Positions 7,011 to 15,353 of a stretch of DNA of 24,499 bases are shown one piece after another. Both the position numbers and the translations under genes were made by a program. The notes under the pieces were generated by a model that saw nothing but the letters and a program-made list of their open reading frames with translations, was not told the DNA's origin and did not search any database. This DNA comes from RGIG464 sp045643185 (GTDB lineage Bacteria; Myxococcota_A; Bradymonadia; UBA4248), in the NCBI GenBank assembly GCA_045643185.1, contig JAZUKH010000275.1:1-24499 (forward strand), given 5' to 3'. Numbering within the stretch: position 1 is the stretch's first letter; each line of letters opens with the position of its first letter.

Positions 7011-7997
7011 TCAATCGTTCCAGAAACCGTCGTCTTCGTCGCAGGCGGCGATGGAACTTTCGAGCTCTTCGAGCGCGTGCGCGTCCATGCGTGGATGATG
7101 CTCGGCAAAGATGTGTTTGAGGCGTTCACGCGAAACGTGCGTGTAGATCTGGGTCGTGGAAATATCGGCGTGACCGAGCAGTTCTTGGACGGCGCGCAGA
7201 TCAGCGCCGTGGTTGATCAAATGCGTGGCGAAGGTGTGGCGCAGCTTGTGGGGCGAGAGCGCTCGCGTGATGCCGGCTTTGAGGGCATATTGTTTGAGGG
7301 CTTTCCAAAAAGCTTGTCGCGTCATGCCGTCGCCAAAACGTGTCACGAAGGCATAGCGTGATTCGGCGCCGTTGAGGAGCACCGGACGCGCTTCGTCAAA
7401 ATAACGGTCGAGCCACTGCGCGGCGTATTCGCCGTAAGGAATGAGCCGGTCTTTCGAGCCCTTGCCGTGTACGCGCACACAGTTGAGGTCTTCGTTGAGG
7501 TCGCGCGTGGCGAGCGTGACCAGCTCGGTGACACGCATGCCCGTCGCGTACAAAAACTCGATCATCGCGCGGTCACGCAGGCCGTTTGGCGTCGCAATGT
7601 CGGGGGCTTCGAGCAGCTGACCAACCTCGGTCTCGTTCAGGTAGATCGGGTTTTTTTGCGCAAACTGCGGCAGGTCGATGTGCTCACACGGGTCGATGCG
7701 CAAAATGCCGTCGGCGATCATAAACTTGGTCCATTGACGTAAACTCGTGAGCGTGTGCGCCAACGAGCGTTCTGTCAGCTTGGCTTGGGCTTCGGTGCCG
7801 TCGAGGCGCGCCGACATGTATTCGCGGATCAAGTCTTCGTTGATATGTTCGACGTCTTCGCAGTCATGGTTTTCGGCGAATTCACAAAATTGAATGAGCT
7901 CGCGCGCGTAGGATTGGCGCGTGTTTGCCGATAAGCCTCGTTCCACGTCTAAATGAATAAGGTAGGATTGGATGTAATCTTGAAATTCAGGAAGCAT
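7011..7997 (-). CDS. xerD: Tyrosine recombinase XerD-like
   Basis: This is a 328-residue tyrosine recombinase of the XerC/XerD type, which resolves chromosome dimers at dif with a partner. The N-terminal SAM-like DNA-binding domain (residues 1-105) contains ERGLSANTRQSYARELI. The catalytic domain has all active residues: Arg155 (ATGMRVTEL), Lys179 (GKGSKDR), His250 and Arg253 (SPHKLRHTFATHL), His276 (LLGHADIS) and Tyr285 (TTQIYTHV). The length and intact catalytic set suggest the housekeeping enzyme rather than a phage integrase. The ATG at 7997 is favoured over an upstream TTG because MLPEF fits the family start, though the ribosome binding site is weak. XerC versus XerD cannot be settled from sequence reading alone. 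No partner or dif site was seen. Confidence 0.9.
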   Translation of the reverse strand: MLPEFQDYIQSYLIHLDVERGLSANTRQSYARELIQFCEFAENHDCEDVEHINEDLIREYMSARLDGTEAQAKLTERSLAHTLTSLRQWTKFMIADGILRIDPCEHIDLPQFAQKNPIYLNETEVGQLLEAPDIATPNGLRDRAMIEFLYATGMRVTELVTLATRDLNEDLNCVRVHGKGSKDRLIPYGEYAAQWLDRYFDEARPVLLNGAESRYAFVTRFGDGMTRQAFWKALKQYALKAGITRALSPHKLRHTFATHLINHGADLRAVQELLGHADISTTQIYTHVSRERLKHIFAEHHPRMDAHALEELESSIAACDEDDGFWND

Positions 7998-8128
7998 GGT
8001 TTCAAGGACGCAACTTGGGCGCAAAAATAAAGTGACTTGCTAAAACGTCGCAACCGTGCCAAAAGCGCACGCGACGGGCTCTGCCATTAATCCCGTTTTG
8101 AGAATTGTCCAATTTTTTAGGAGGATCC

Positions 8129-8686
8129 ATGCCTACTACGCATCAGCCGCTCGTTTGGATCGATTGTGAAATGACAGGTCTGAATCTGGAAGTGGATCGC
8201 ATCATTGAGATCGCGACGCTCGTCACCGATTCAGAACTCAACATTTTGGCCGAAGGTCCCGAGCTTGTCATTCATCGCCCGCCCGAACTACTCGCCCAGA
8301 TGAATGACTGGAATACGAAACACCACGGAGAATCCGGTCTTACGGCGCGCGTTTTGTCTTCGGATGTTACGATCGAAGACGCCGATATCGCGACCAGTAC
8401 GTTCATTAAAAGCTTTGTCACGCACGGTTTGGCGCCGCTTTGCGGTAATTCCGTCTGGCAGGACCGCCGCTTTATCGACATGGAAATGCCGCTCACGTCA
8501 GCCTGTCTGTTCTATCGCAATATTGATGTCAGCTCGTTCAAAGAGGTCGTTCGTCGGTGGTATCCCGATTTCCCGCACTACAAGAAAGCCAATCACCATC
8601 GCGCGATGGATGACATTCGTGAATCCATCGAAGAACTTCGTTATTACCGCCAGCATTTGATGGTGGACGTACCGAAAATGCCGTAG
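8129..8686 (+). CDS. orn: Oligoribonuclease
   Basis: Orn is the 3'-5' exoribonuclease that degrades very short RNAs, including pGpG from cyclic-di-GMP turnover. The 185-residue protein matches the family's usual length. The DEDDh active site is complete: Asp12 and Glu14 in VWIDCEMTGL, Asp112 in LCGNSVWQDRRF, and His157 and Asp162 in HRAMDDIRESIEEL. A strong TAGGAGG ends 6 bases before the ATG at 8129, which sets the start against an upstream alternative at 8105. It is divergent from the xerD-like gene, with about 130 bp between them. The gene ends just before an inverted copy of the twin-hairpin repeat. Confidence 0.97.
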   Translation: MPTTHQPLVWIDCEMTGLNLEVDRIIEIATLVTDSELNILAEGPELVIHRPPELLAQMNDWNTKHHGESGLTARVLSSDVTIEDADIATSTFIKSFVTHGLAPLCGNSVWQDRRFIDMEMPLTSACLFYRNIDVSSFKEVVRRWYPDFPHYKKANHHRAMDDIRESIEELRYYRQHLMVDVPKMP

Positions 8687-8711
8687 CGTACGCAACGCAG
8701 GGTATTGGGTA

Positions 8712-8847
8712 GGGCGCGCCTATCGCCGTTGGCGATACGGCGACGCCGGGACGGCCTATTCGCCCGTTGGGCGAATACGGCCTTTTGCGCCCGGCTATTC
8801 CACTTGAGACGTGCCGCAGCACGTCTTTGCGTGGAATACGCCGGGCG
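8712..8847. repeat. Inverted copy of the twin-hairpin repeat plus a related hairpin
   Basis: Bases 8712-8783 are the reverse complement of the 72-bp unit at 6026-6097, with several changes. In the GGCC hairpin, T to C in one arm is matched by A to G in the other (TATTCGCCC with GGGCGAATA), so pairing is kept. The next hairpin (8787-8847) has the same outer arm GCGCCCGGC as 5983-6021 but a different inner stem (TATTCCAC, then GAGACGTGC with a CGCA loop). It separates orn from the pseudogene and may mark where the pseudogene's 5' end was lost. Confidence 0.88.
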
Positions 8848-8901
8848 TGCGCTGCGCGCTTTTCCATTCGACAAAAACACGTTGGCCAAAATAATTGGGC
8901 G

Positions 8902-9658
8902 AGTGATAAGGACGCAATCTTTAGCGAGTTTAACAATTTGACGCATTTGAGTAATGACTCGGAATATGACGCCATTTGTGGGATCACGCGCGACGAAATG
9001 CTTACGCAGCTTCGCCCGGGGATCGAGCGGATGGCCGATCAACACAGCTGGTCGTTTGACGAGGCTGGCGCGCGGTTGACAAAGAAATATGACGGGTACC
9101 ATTTTTCAGAATCGTCACCTGACATCTTCAATCCATTTAGTTTAATGCATAGTCTGCGAACACGTAAGCTGGATGATTTCTGGTTTAGTTCCGGTACGCC
9201 GACGTTTTGGGCACAACAGATCAGTCATCACGCTCAGATTGATGTTGAAAAACTCGACCGCGGTTTTGGGACGAGCAAAGAAACGTTCGATATGCCTGCC
9301 GACGTTTTTAGCGCAAATTCCCTATAATGCACTTCGTAAAAAAGAAGATTACGACGAACATTATTACAGAACGTTGTTGTTACTTCTTTGCCGTTTTGTG
9401 ACGCCCTACACGGTCTGGGCTGAACAGGCCAATGCCGTGGGACGTTCTGATCTGTTGATCGAGACAAAAGACGCCGTCTTTTGCTTTGAATTTATGAAAA
9501 AAGATGCACCCGAAAAAGCGATTCAACAGATCGACGACATGGGTTATTTAATTCCATACGAAGCCGATCATAAGAAATTATATAAAATCGGCGTTCGATT
9601 TGATTTCGATCTGCGTACGATCGGGAATTGGGTGATCGAGGAAGTTGCGGGCGACTAA
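8902..9658 (+). pseudogene. Remnant of an AAA-ATPase/PD-(D/E)XK nuclease-like gene
   Basis: The reading frame resembles the C-terminal half of the large AAA-ATPase-like plus PD-(D/E)XK family (the type with PF09820 and PF08011 domains). It has FSEFNNLTHLS, then YDAICGITRDEM, LTKKYDGYHFSE, IFNPFSLMHSL and FWFSSGTPTFWAQQ. Near 9290-9310 the frame shifts. In the next frame it resumes at FLAQIPYNAL and continues with HYYRTLLLLLCRFV, GRSDLLIETKDAVFCFEF and DMGYLIPYEADHKKLYKIGV to the stop at 9656-9658. The ATPase N-terminus (Walker motifs) is absent, and roughly 80-100 residues expected around the shift appear deleted. The 5' end abuts the hairpin repeats at 8712-8847. The gene is therefore non-functional as read. 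Confidence 0.85.
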
Positions 9659-10038
9659 TCGCGTAGATAGATGACCATGGTGGCGTGGTCTTCTGGCACC
9701 GTCACGGTTTGTTCAACCAGGTAGTCGCGGCCTTCTGTTGATGTAATCATGCCTCGTATCGTGTAATTACCGGGTCTTAGACTCGTGCTGATGTTCGCCG
9801 TGTTGATCGTTGGCGTTACGGCGATGGTCATTTCTCGTGCGACTTCGTGATCGGCATCGTAAAACGTCAGGGTTGCTGTTTTAGGCTGGACCGGTTCTTT
9901 GAGTTCGATTGAGAATTGCAAGTCGATGTCGACTTTGCGGTGATTGCCCCAAAGGTAGACGAGCAGGCACACGAAGACGACAAGGATGACCGGTTTGAGA
10001 CTTCGGGCGAGCGTTTTTTTATCGAAGGCCTGGTGCAT
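9655..10038 (-). CDS. Single-pass membrane protein of unknown function
   Basis: This is a 127-residue protein with a short basic cytoplasmic start, one membrane segment (PVILVVFVCLLVYLWG, about residues 16-31) and an external beta-rich domain. That domain has FSIELKEPVQPKTATLTFYD, SLRPGNYTIRGMI and TVTVPEDHATMVIYLRD, a pattern like a small carboxypeptidase-regulatory or Ig-like fold. I do not recognise the family. The ATG at 10038 has GGAG 9 bases upstream. An in-frame upstream ATG at 10077 lies deep in the preceding gene and is less likely. The gene overlaps the 3' end of the phosphoesterase gene by 20 bp, so translation is probably coupled. Its stop codon overlaps the stop of the convergent pseudogene at 9655-9658. 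Confidence 0.8.
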   Translation of the reverse strand: MHQAFDKKTLARSLKPVILVVFVCLLVYLWGNHRKVDIDLQFSIELKEPVQPKTATLTFYDADHEVAREMTIAVTPTINTANISTSLRPGNYTIRGMITSTEGRDYLVEQTVTVPEDHATMVIYLRD

Positions 10039-10930
10039 TTGGAATCTCCGTCGATGAAACGGTTTTCCAGAGTGCATATCCCGTTTCTGCTTGGTAGAGA
10101 TAGGTAGAAATGGTTTTTAACTGTCCGTCCTCGACGTCATACACGTTGAATTTGCCGCGATGATTTGGTTTATTTGCAAAGGCGGCACTGCAGCTTCCCG
10201 CTTCGGAGATCACGGTATTCTGACTTCTGAGTTGTGTAAAATCGTGATTATGACCGTGTAAGATCAGATCAACGTGGTATTTGTGACAAAGCTCAAGCAG
10301 TTCTTTTCTGTCTTCCAGGTTTTTGAAGGATTCTCCCGGCATATTTGTGACGGGGAAAATATGGTGGTGAAAAGCGAGGAGCTTGAATTTTGAGTCGAGT
10401 TCAGGCGTTTTCAGCAAGTTTTCGAGAGCCGTGAGCTGAGTTTTTCCGAGTCGTCCGGCAGCGACAAACCACGAACGTGGCTGGGCTGAACAAAGTCCGA
10501 TCATGGCGACGTCGCCACGGATCTGTACGATGGGCCATGTGTCATTGCCGTGGAAGGCTTCGTCACCTGGATAGGTTTCGTACATGATGTGCTTAAAACG
10601 CTGCGTTATGCCACTTTCGCGCGTGTAATAATCGTGGTTGCCCGGGACGATGAGCATGTGTTGGTCATCAAAGTAGCGGTGCAACAAGGTCTTGATCGCG
10701 AGAAATTCGGATTCGAAGGCGAGATTGGTGAGATCACCTGTGACGACAAGGTGGTCGCATTTTAAGTCTCGAATGGCGTCGAGTGCAGCTTCGGTGACGG
10801 CATGCTGGTGTTTTTTGGCACGTCCAAGGAACAGATTGACGCCGCCGATCCAACGTTTATTCAAAAAATCGCGGGCTTTGACGCCAGTCAAATCAAGCCA
10901 GTGAATGTCGCTAATGTGAGCAATTCTCAT
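10019..10930 (-). CDS. Calcineurin-like metallophosphoesterase
   Basis: This is a 303-residue phosphoesterase with the full metal-binding set of the family: HISDIH (Asp8, His10), VVTGDLTN (Asp66), VPGNHD (Asn98, His99, Asp100), LLAFHHHIFP, and LILHGHNHDF near the C-terminus. These bind two metals and hydrolyse phosphoester bonds. The architecture resembles the Icc/CpdA-like and class III cyclic nucleotide phosphodiesterase group, but the substrate cannot be read from sequence. There is no signal peptide, so it is cytosolic. Transcription is leftwards, and the membrane-protein gene overlaps its 3' end. panD lies 57 bp upstream on the same strand, so the three may be co-transcribed. Confidence 0.93.
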   Translation of the reverse strand: MRIAHISDIHWLDLTGVKARDFLNKRWIGGVNLFLGRAKKHQHAVTEAALDAIRDLKCDHLVVTGDLTNLAFESEFLAIKTLLHRYFDDQHMLIVPGNHDYYTRESGITQRFKHIMYETYPGDEAFHGNDTWPIVQIRGDVAMIGLCSAQPRSWFVAAGRLGKTQLTALENLLKTPELDSKFKLLAFHHHIFPVTNMPGESFKNLEDRKELLELCHKYHVDLILHGHNHDFTQLRSQNTVISEAGSCSAAFANKPNHRGKFNVYDVEDGQLKTISTYLYQAETGYALWKTVSSTEIPNAPGLR

Positions 10931-10987
10931 AATTGGGCATTGTAACGAGAGAGTACCAAAAAACTGGTGCTGAGACGCTTGGGTGGC

Positions 10988-11332
10988 TTAGTCTATGGGT
11001 TGGTTTTTGTCGTCAACGAGTACGACGGTCGGTTTGTGCGTTTTGGCCTCGTTTTGGTCATACATGCCGAACGTGGCGATGATGACCTTGTCACCGACCT
11101 GAACTTTTCGAGCTGCAGCGCCGTTGAGGGTAATTTCGCCGGGTTTTCCGAGAATGACGTAGGTGCTGAAGCGTTCGCCGTTGGTCACATTATAGATGTC
11201 GACGGCTTCCCAAGCACAGATGTTGGCGCGTTTACAAAGTTCTGGATCGATGGAAATAGAGCCTTGATAGTTGAGATCAGCCGACGTAACGGTTGCACGA
11301 TGAATTTTGGATTTTAGAAGATGAAGAAGCAT
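10988..11332 (-). CDS. panD: Aspartate 1-decarboxylase (pyruvoyl type)
   Basis: PanD makes beta-alanine from aspartate for pantothenate and coenzyme A. The 114-residue proenzyme begins MLLHLLKSKIHRATVT, and its self-cleavage site Gly24-Ser25 is intact within NYQGSISID. Ser25 becomes the pyruvoyl cofactor. Further family motifs are ERFSTYVI and GAAARKVQVGDKVIIATF. The start at 11332 gives the canonical position of Ser25, and AAGG lies about 12 bases upstream. An upstream in-frame ATG at 11362 would add ten atypical residues. A 21-bp near-perfect dyad lies 42 bp before the start (11375-11395). Confidence 0.96.
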   Translation of the reverse strand: MLLHLLKSKIHRATVTSADLNYQGSISIDPELCKRANICAWEAVDIYNVTNGERFSTYVILGKPGEITLNGAAARKVQVGDKVIIATFGMYDQNEAKTHKPTVVLVDDKNQPID

Positions 11333-11374
11333 TGAACATGCCCTTATATGCACAAAAGCCAATAATAAAGCTTT

Positions 11375-11395
11375 GCATCACACAATGTGTGGTGC
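11375..11395. promoter_or_regulatory. Dyad upstream of panD, possible operator
   Basis: The arms GCATCACACA and TGTGTGGTGC around a central A form a 21-bp inverted repeat with one mismatch. It sits in the probable promoter region of panD. No regulator can be named. Confidence 0.4.
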
Positions 11396-11397
11396 GA

Positions 11398-11426
11398 GGC
11401 GCCCCAAAATGGGGCGTCTTTTTATT
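11398..11426 (+). terminator. Intrinsic terminator on the plus strand
   Basis: GGCGCCCC and GGGGCGTC form an 8-bp stem (one G-T pair) with a 5-base loop, followed by TTTTTATT. The T tract is on the plus strand, yet all neighbouring genes here run on the minus strand. It may stop antisense transcription. Confidence 0.6.
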
Positions 11427-11473
11427 CCTTTTTGGGGCGTAATGTAAAGTGCCGTAATTGACCGATGTCTTGA

Positions 11474-13018
11474 TTAAAAGCGTTTGAGGAAGGCTAATGC
11501 GCCTTTGAGTCCGTCGAGTGCGCAGCTCGTGATACCGCCGGCGTAACCAGCACCTTCACCGAGTGGGAAGAGATTTTGTGCTGAGACGGATTCGAGTGAC
11601 TCGTTGTCGCGCACGATTCGGATCGGTGAACTTGTCCTTGTTTCGACGCCGACGATATTGGCTTCGTTGGTGATGAAGCCATGCATTTGCCGATCGAAGG
11701 TACGAAATGCGTTTCGAAGTGCCGTGGCGACGTTGTTTGGCAACAGGTCATTCATGTTTGTGGCGATGACGCCGGGTTCATAAGTGACTTTTGGTGTGAT
11801 CGAAGACGGTTTGTTCGCGAGGAAATCGCTGAGTTTTTGAGCCGGTGCGTAGCCTTGGGGCAAGCCTTGTGCGGCACGGCGTTCGATGGTTCGTATCCAT
11901 TTGAGCCCGCCCAGTGGTCCTGGCATGAAGTCTTCGAGTCCGACCTGTGCTACGATGGCCGCGTTGGCATATTTGCCATTACGTGCGCTGCCGCTCATGC
12001 CGTTAACGACACGCGTGTCTGCCGTCGTATTGGACGCCACGATTCGTCCGCCTGGGCACATGCAGAACGAAAAGGCACTGGGGCCATCGTCCTGGTTATA
12101 GCGCACGGCATATTCTGCAGGCGGTAAAAGCGGGTGATTGGCAAACTGACCATATTGAATGGTGTTGATGAGGGCTTGGGGGTGTTCGACGCGAAAACCG
12201 ATCGCAAGCGGTTTTGCTTCCATAACAAGTCGTTCATTCAGTTTGACGTATAGGTCGTCGGCGCTATGTCCGACGCACAAAAAGACTGCGTCGTATCGTA
12301 AAAGCTCGCCGTTAACCAAGATACCGAGACAGACGCCGTTTTCGATCCACAGGTCTTCGATGCGCGTATCAAAGTAGTAGTGTGCGCCGCGTTCTTCAAG
12401 GCCAACGCGGATGTTACGCAGAATTGGGCTGAGTTTGTCGGTGCCGATGTGTGGATGGGCTTCGTAAGCGATGTCAGGAATGGCACCGTGTAGAATGAAC
12501 TGATTCAGGATGTATGGAATATACTCTGACTTGGTTCTGGTCATGAGTTTTCCGTCCGAGTATGCGCCAGCGCCGCCTTCGCCAAAACAAATGTTGCTTT
12601 CAGGGTTGACTGTGCCTGATCGCATGAGCGCTGCGACGTCGCGTGAACGCATATCGACGGATTTTCCGCGTTCGTAGAGGTCGACCGAGACGCCAGCCTG
12701 AACCAGGGCGAGCGCTGCAAAGAGTCCGGCTGGTCCAGCGCCGATGACAGCGACGTGTGGCTTGGCTGAGCTCAACCTTGGGATCTCTGGCAAGACCATA
12801 TCTGGCGCGGGCGTCAATTTTGGGTGCGTGACAGTGAGATCCAAGTCGATCACGCCCTGAAAACGAGGATTTTTGTGACGCACGTCGAGGCTTTTTCGCA
12901 CCCATTGCCAAGCCGTGATGGTTTCGGTCGCGAGACCGAGCCGTCTTGCCAGGGCGCGTTTCATGTCGACTGCATCTTCAAGCGAAAAAATCAGGTTTTC
13001 GGTGCGGTATTTGGGCAT
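11474..13018 (-). CDS. FAD-dependent dehydrogenase-like protein (COG2509 type)
   Basis: This is a 514-residue flavoprotein of the uncharacterised NAD(FAD)-utilising dehydrogenase group. A N-terminal region of about 85 residues (ENLIFSLEDAVDMKRALARR) precedes the FAD-binding Rossmann motif VAVIGAGPAGLFAALAL (residues 89-105), with Glu116 at the end of the second strand. Later motifs include NICFGEGGAGAYSDGKL, LCVGHSADD, FSFCMCPGGRIV, and SPIRIVRD near the C-terminus, with a final glycine-rich FAD contact (FPLGEGAGYAGGITSCALDG). No membrane segment is present. The physiological substrate is not known for the family. The start lies 7 bp after the lysC stop on the same strand, so it is almost certainly translated from the lysC transcript. 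Confidence 0.9.
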   Translation of the reverse strand: MPKYRTENLIFSLEDAVDMKRALARRLGLATETITAWQWVRKSLDVRHKNPRFQGVIDLDLTVTHPKLTPAPDMVLPEIPRLSSAKPHVAVIGAGPAGLFAALALVQAGVSVDLYERGKSVDMRSRDVAALMRSGTVNPESNICFGEGGAGAYSDGKLMTRTKSEYIPYILNQFILHGAIPDIAYEAHPHIGTDKLSPILRNIRVGLEERGAHYYFDTRIEDLWIENGVCLGILVNGELLRYDAVFLCVGHSADDLYVKLNERLVMEAKPLAIGFRVEHPQALINTIQYGQFANHPLLPPAEYAVRYNQDDGPSAFSFCMCPGGRIVASNTTADTRVVNGMSGSARNGKYANAAIVAQVGLEDFMPGPLGGLKWIRTIERRAAQGLPQGYAPAQKLSDFLANKPSSITPKVTYEPGVIATNMNDLLPNNVATALRNAFRTFDRQMHGFITNEANIVGVETRTSSPIRIVRDNESLESVSAQNLFPLGEGAGYAGGITSCALDGLKGALAFLKRF

Positions 13019-13025
13019 TTTTTAT

Positions 13026-14228
13026 CTAGTTTAATGAAATGAGTTCATGAAGGGCAGACGAAGCCTGCGTAACCTGGTTGGTGTTGACGACAAAGGTGAT
13101 GGCATTGGCCTGGCAGAAAACTGCTTTTGGTGTGATGTTCAGTTTGTGTATGGCTTCGTGTGCGCGCGTGACCAGGGTGAGGTCGCGTCCGATGTCTTCT
13201 CCGACGAGTGTGACGTTTATGATGTCGAGGTCGCAGTGAGACGTGGTTTGGCATCCGTCCAAAAAGTCTTTTTGAATCTGTTCGAGGTCACGACAGTTCC
13301 ATACGTCGAGCAGTGCCTGAACGCGGTCGCCTGAAGTCGTGTAGTCGAAGATCCGCGCGCCGTCGGCGGCCTGAACGCGTTTGAGCCATTCGAGCGGCGT
13401 GATGCCGACGAGTTCCATGAACATCACGCGTTTTGCGGAAACGACGGCTGTGGGACGAATCTGTGAGTTTTTAATGGCGTCGTCTGGCCAGCCGTCGACG
13501 CGGACGATCGTGCCGGTCAATCCGTCGGCATGGGATTTTTTAGCGTGTAAAGCGATCTGATGTCGACGCGCGTAAGCGACGGCCTCATCGTGTAGGACTT
13601 TGGCGCCGTGTTGAGCCATCGCCATCATGTCGGTGCTCGACATGTCGTCGAGTTTTTGTGCATCGAGTACGATTTTGGGATCCGCTGAGTAAACGCCGTC
13701 GACATCGCTGTAGATCTCACAGGCTTCGGCCGAGAGTGCGCCGGCGAGTGCGACAGCGGTCATATCAGAACCACCGCGGCCCAGGGTCGTGATCTCGTTG
13801 CGATAACTCGTGCCTTGGAAACCGGCTACGATGACGATCTTGCCCTTTTCAAGCTCGTCCTGGATCCTAAATGGCCGCACAGCGATGATGCGTGCATGCG
13901 CGTGTGAGTCGTTTGTGATGATGCCCGACTGGCTACCCGTAAAGCTGATGGCCTGTGCGCCGTATTTTTGAATCGCGATGGAGAGCAAAGCCATGGTCGT
14001 TCGCTCGCCCGTGCTGAGCAGCATATCCAGTTCACGAGCGGGAGCCTGTGCTGTGATTTGACGAGCCTGTTTGAGCAATTCGTCGGTCGAGTTGCCCATG
14101 GCACTGACGACGACCACGACGTCGTATCCTTCCGATTGTTTGGCGACCACGCGTTTTGCGATCGCCTCCAGCTTTTCGAGGGTGGCCACAGAGCTGCCAC
14201 CGTATTTTTGAACAATGATCGGTTTCAT
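13026..14228 (-). CDS. lysC: Aspartate kinase
   Basis: Aspartokinase phosphorylates aspartate, the first step toward lysine, threonine, methionine and diaminopimelate. The 400-residue protein has the length of the monofunctional class. The kinase domain includes VQKYGGSSVA (Lys8), VVVVSAMGNSTDEL, FTGSQSGIITND, TTLGRGGSDMTAVALAGAL and EIYSDVDGVYSADP. The C-terminal part (from about residue 260) contains two ACT domains for amino-acid feedback. The ATG at 14228 has GAGG before it, and an alternative three codons upstream is less likely. It leads a probable two-gene operon with the COG2509 flavoprotein. Confidence 0.96.
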   Translation of the reverse strand: MKPIIVQKYGGSSVATLEKLEAIAKRVVAKQSEGYDVVVVVSAMGNSTDELLKQARQITAQAPARELDMLLSTGERTTMALLSIAIQKYGAQAISFTGSQSGIITNDSHAHARIIAVRPFRIQDELEKGKIVIVAGFQGTSYRNEITTLGRGGSDMTAVALAGALSAEACEIYSDVDGVYSADPKIVLDAQKLDDMSSTDMMAMAQHGAKVLHDEAVAYARRHQIALHAKKSHADGLTGTIVRVDGWPDDAIKNSQIRPTAVVSAKRVMFMELVGITPLEWLKRVQAADGARIFDYTTSGDRVQALLDVWNCRDLEQIQKDFLDGCQTTSHCDLDIINVTLVGEDIGRDLTLVTRAHEAIHKLNITPKAVFCQANAITFVVNTNQVTQASSALHELISLN

Positions 14229-14279
14229 GATCCTCATCCTTGAGCAGAAAACGTGGTGAGAGCGTCTAACCTATGGGTC

Positions 14280-14358
14280 GGGGCCCCGCCAGGCGAAGGG
14301 GTAGCGGCGTATTGGCGATGAAATTCGCCAATAGCCGCGTAGGGGAAGGCTTTCCCCT
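14280..14358. repeat. Hairpin repeat, GGGGCCC family, with adjoining hairpin
   Basis: A conserved head, GGGGCCCCGCCAGGCGAAGG, leads into a hairpin: GCGGC, a bulged G, TATTGGCGA (14304-14318), loop TGAAAT, and the complement (14325-14338). A second perfect hairpin, AGGGGAA and TTCCCCT (14341-14358), follows. The head recurs at 24319-24376 with a shorter inner stem. It lies between lysC and hslO and may act as a transcription boundary. Confidence 0.85.
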
Positions 14359-14375
14359 CCTAAACGGATATGAAT

Positions 14376-15278
14376 TTATGCGTTTGACGCGTCTTTTTTG
14401 AAGATCGTGTGTTTTCGTCCGCAACGTGGGCATTCGATCTCGAGGTGATCTGTGCCTTTCCAGACTTCTTTTTGTTCGCTTTCCGGGAGTCGTTCGATGA
14501 CCTTGTGCATTTGTTGAGAGTCACAGCGGCAATCGTAGTAGAAAACGGCTTCGTGTGTGCATTTGAGTTCGCCATGTGAGAGAGCGTCTCCGGAATGGAG
14601 TTTGGCGTACTGCGCGCGGACTTTTGCGAGTCGTTCGTCTTGTTTTGCTTCTTCTTCGATCTCTTTGACTTCTTCGACGTTTCCGTCTTGGAGGAGTTCA
14701 TGGAATTTTTTGATGAGATCGGCTTCAGAGAGTTTTTCGACTTCGCTCCATGCGGCATTTGGCATGCTGAGGGCGAGGAGTGCTTCGTCTTTTGAGATGG
14801 CGACGCGTGCCGGCAGTTGTTCGGACTCATCGAAGTATTGTTCGACGAGGAGATGGACCTGTGTGTCTCGAGGAATGAGCATGGATTGTCGAACAGGGGC
14901 ATTGTCGTCGACGCGTTGGATCGCGAGTGCGCCGATGACGTCTTTTTCAGCATCGGCACTGAGTTTTCGAGTTCGACAGCAGATGCTTCCGTTTGGTTCA
15001 ATGCCGCAGAAGATTCCCCATTTTTTGAAGGGGAGTCGAATCGTCCATCCCCACATTTCGCGGGTCATTTGTGATTCAGCGGCCAGGGATGCGGCGATCA
15101 TCATGTCATTAAGCGTTTTTGTGATGACGGGTGCTTCACCGCGCGCAATGTTGTGGACAGCGTTGTAGTTTTCACGAGCGCGTGTGATTTTTGAGATCGC
15201 GTTGGTGTACACAAAGATGATGTTTTTGTTTTCCCACAGATATCGTCTGTACAGGGCGAGGTATTCTTCATCAGCCAT
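14376..15278 (-). CDS. hslO: Hsp33-like redox-regulated chaperone
   Basis: Hsp33 is a cytosolic holdase that is switched on when oxidation releases zinc from four cysteines. The C-terminal zinc centre is present: DCRC (Cys250, Cys252) and ECPRC (Cys283, Cys286), with the typical helix between them and a GRKHTIF tail. The 300-residue length and the motif VEQYFDESEQLPARV also fit. The N-terminal domain is divergent, with extra cysteines (IFCGIE, ICCRTR). A stretch rich in Glu and Lys (about residues 184-225) is probably the linker helix. An intrinsic terminator at 15354-15386 separates it from upstream transcription, so it probably has its own promoter, which I could not identify. Confidence 0.88.
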   Translation of the reverse strand: MADEEYLALYRRYLWENKNIIFVYTNAISKITRARENYNAVHNIARGEAPVITKTLNDMMIAASLAAESQMTREMWGWTIRLPFKKWGIFCGIEPNGSICCRTRKLSADAEKDVIGALAIQRVDDNAPVRQSMLIPRDTQVHLLVEQYFDESEQLPARVAISKDEALLALSMPNAAWSEVEKLSEADLIKKFHELLQDGNVEEVKEIEEEAKQDERLAKVRAQYAKLHSGDALSHGELKCTHEAVFYYDCRCDSQQMHKVIERLPESEQKEVWKGTDHLEIECPRCGRKHTIFKKDASNA

Positions 15279-15353
15279 GTTAAAAGTTACTCCAGAGTAG
15301 TTCGTGAAAACGCCCGATGGGTTGGTTTTCGGTTAAATCCTTGTTTTAAGCAC

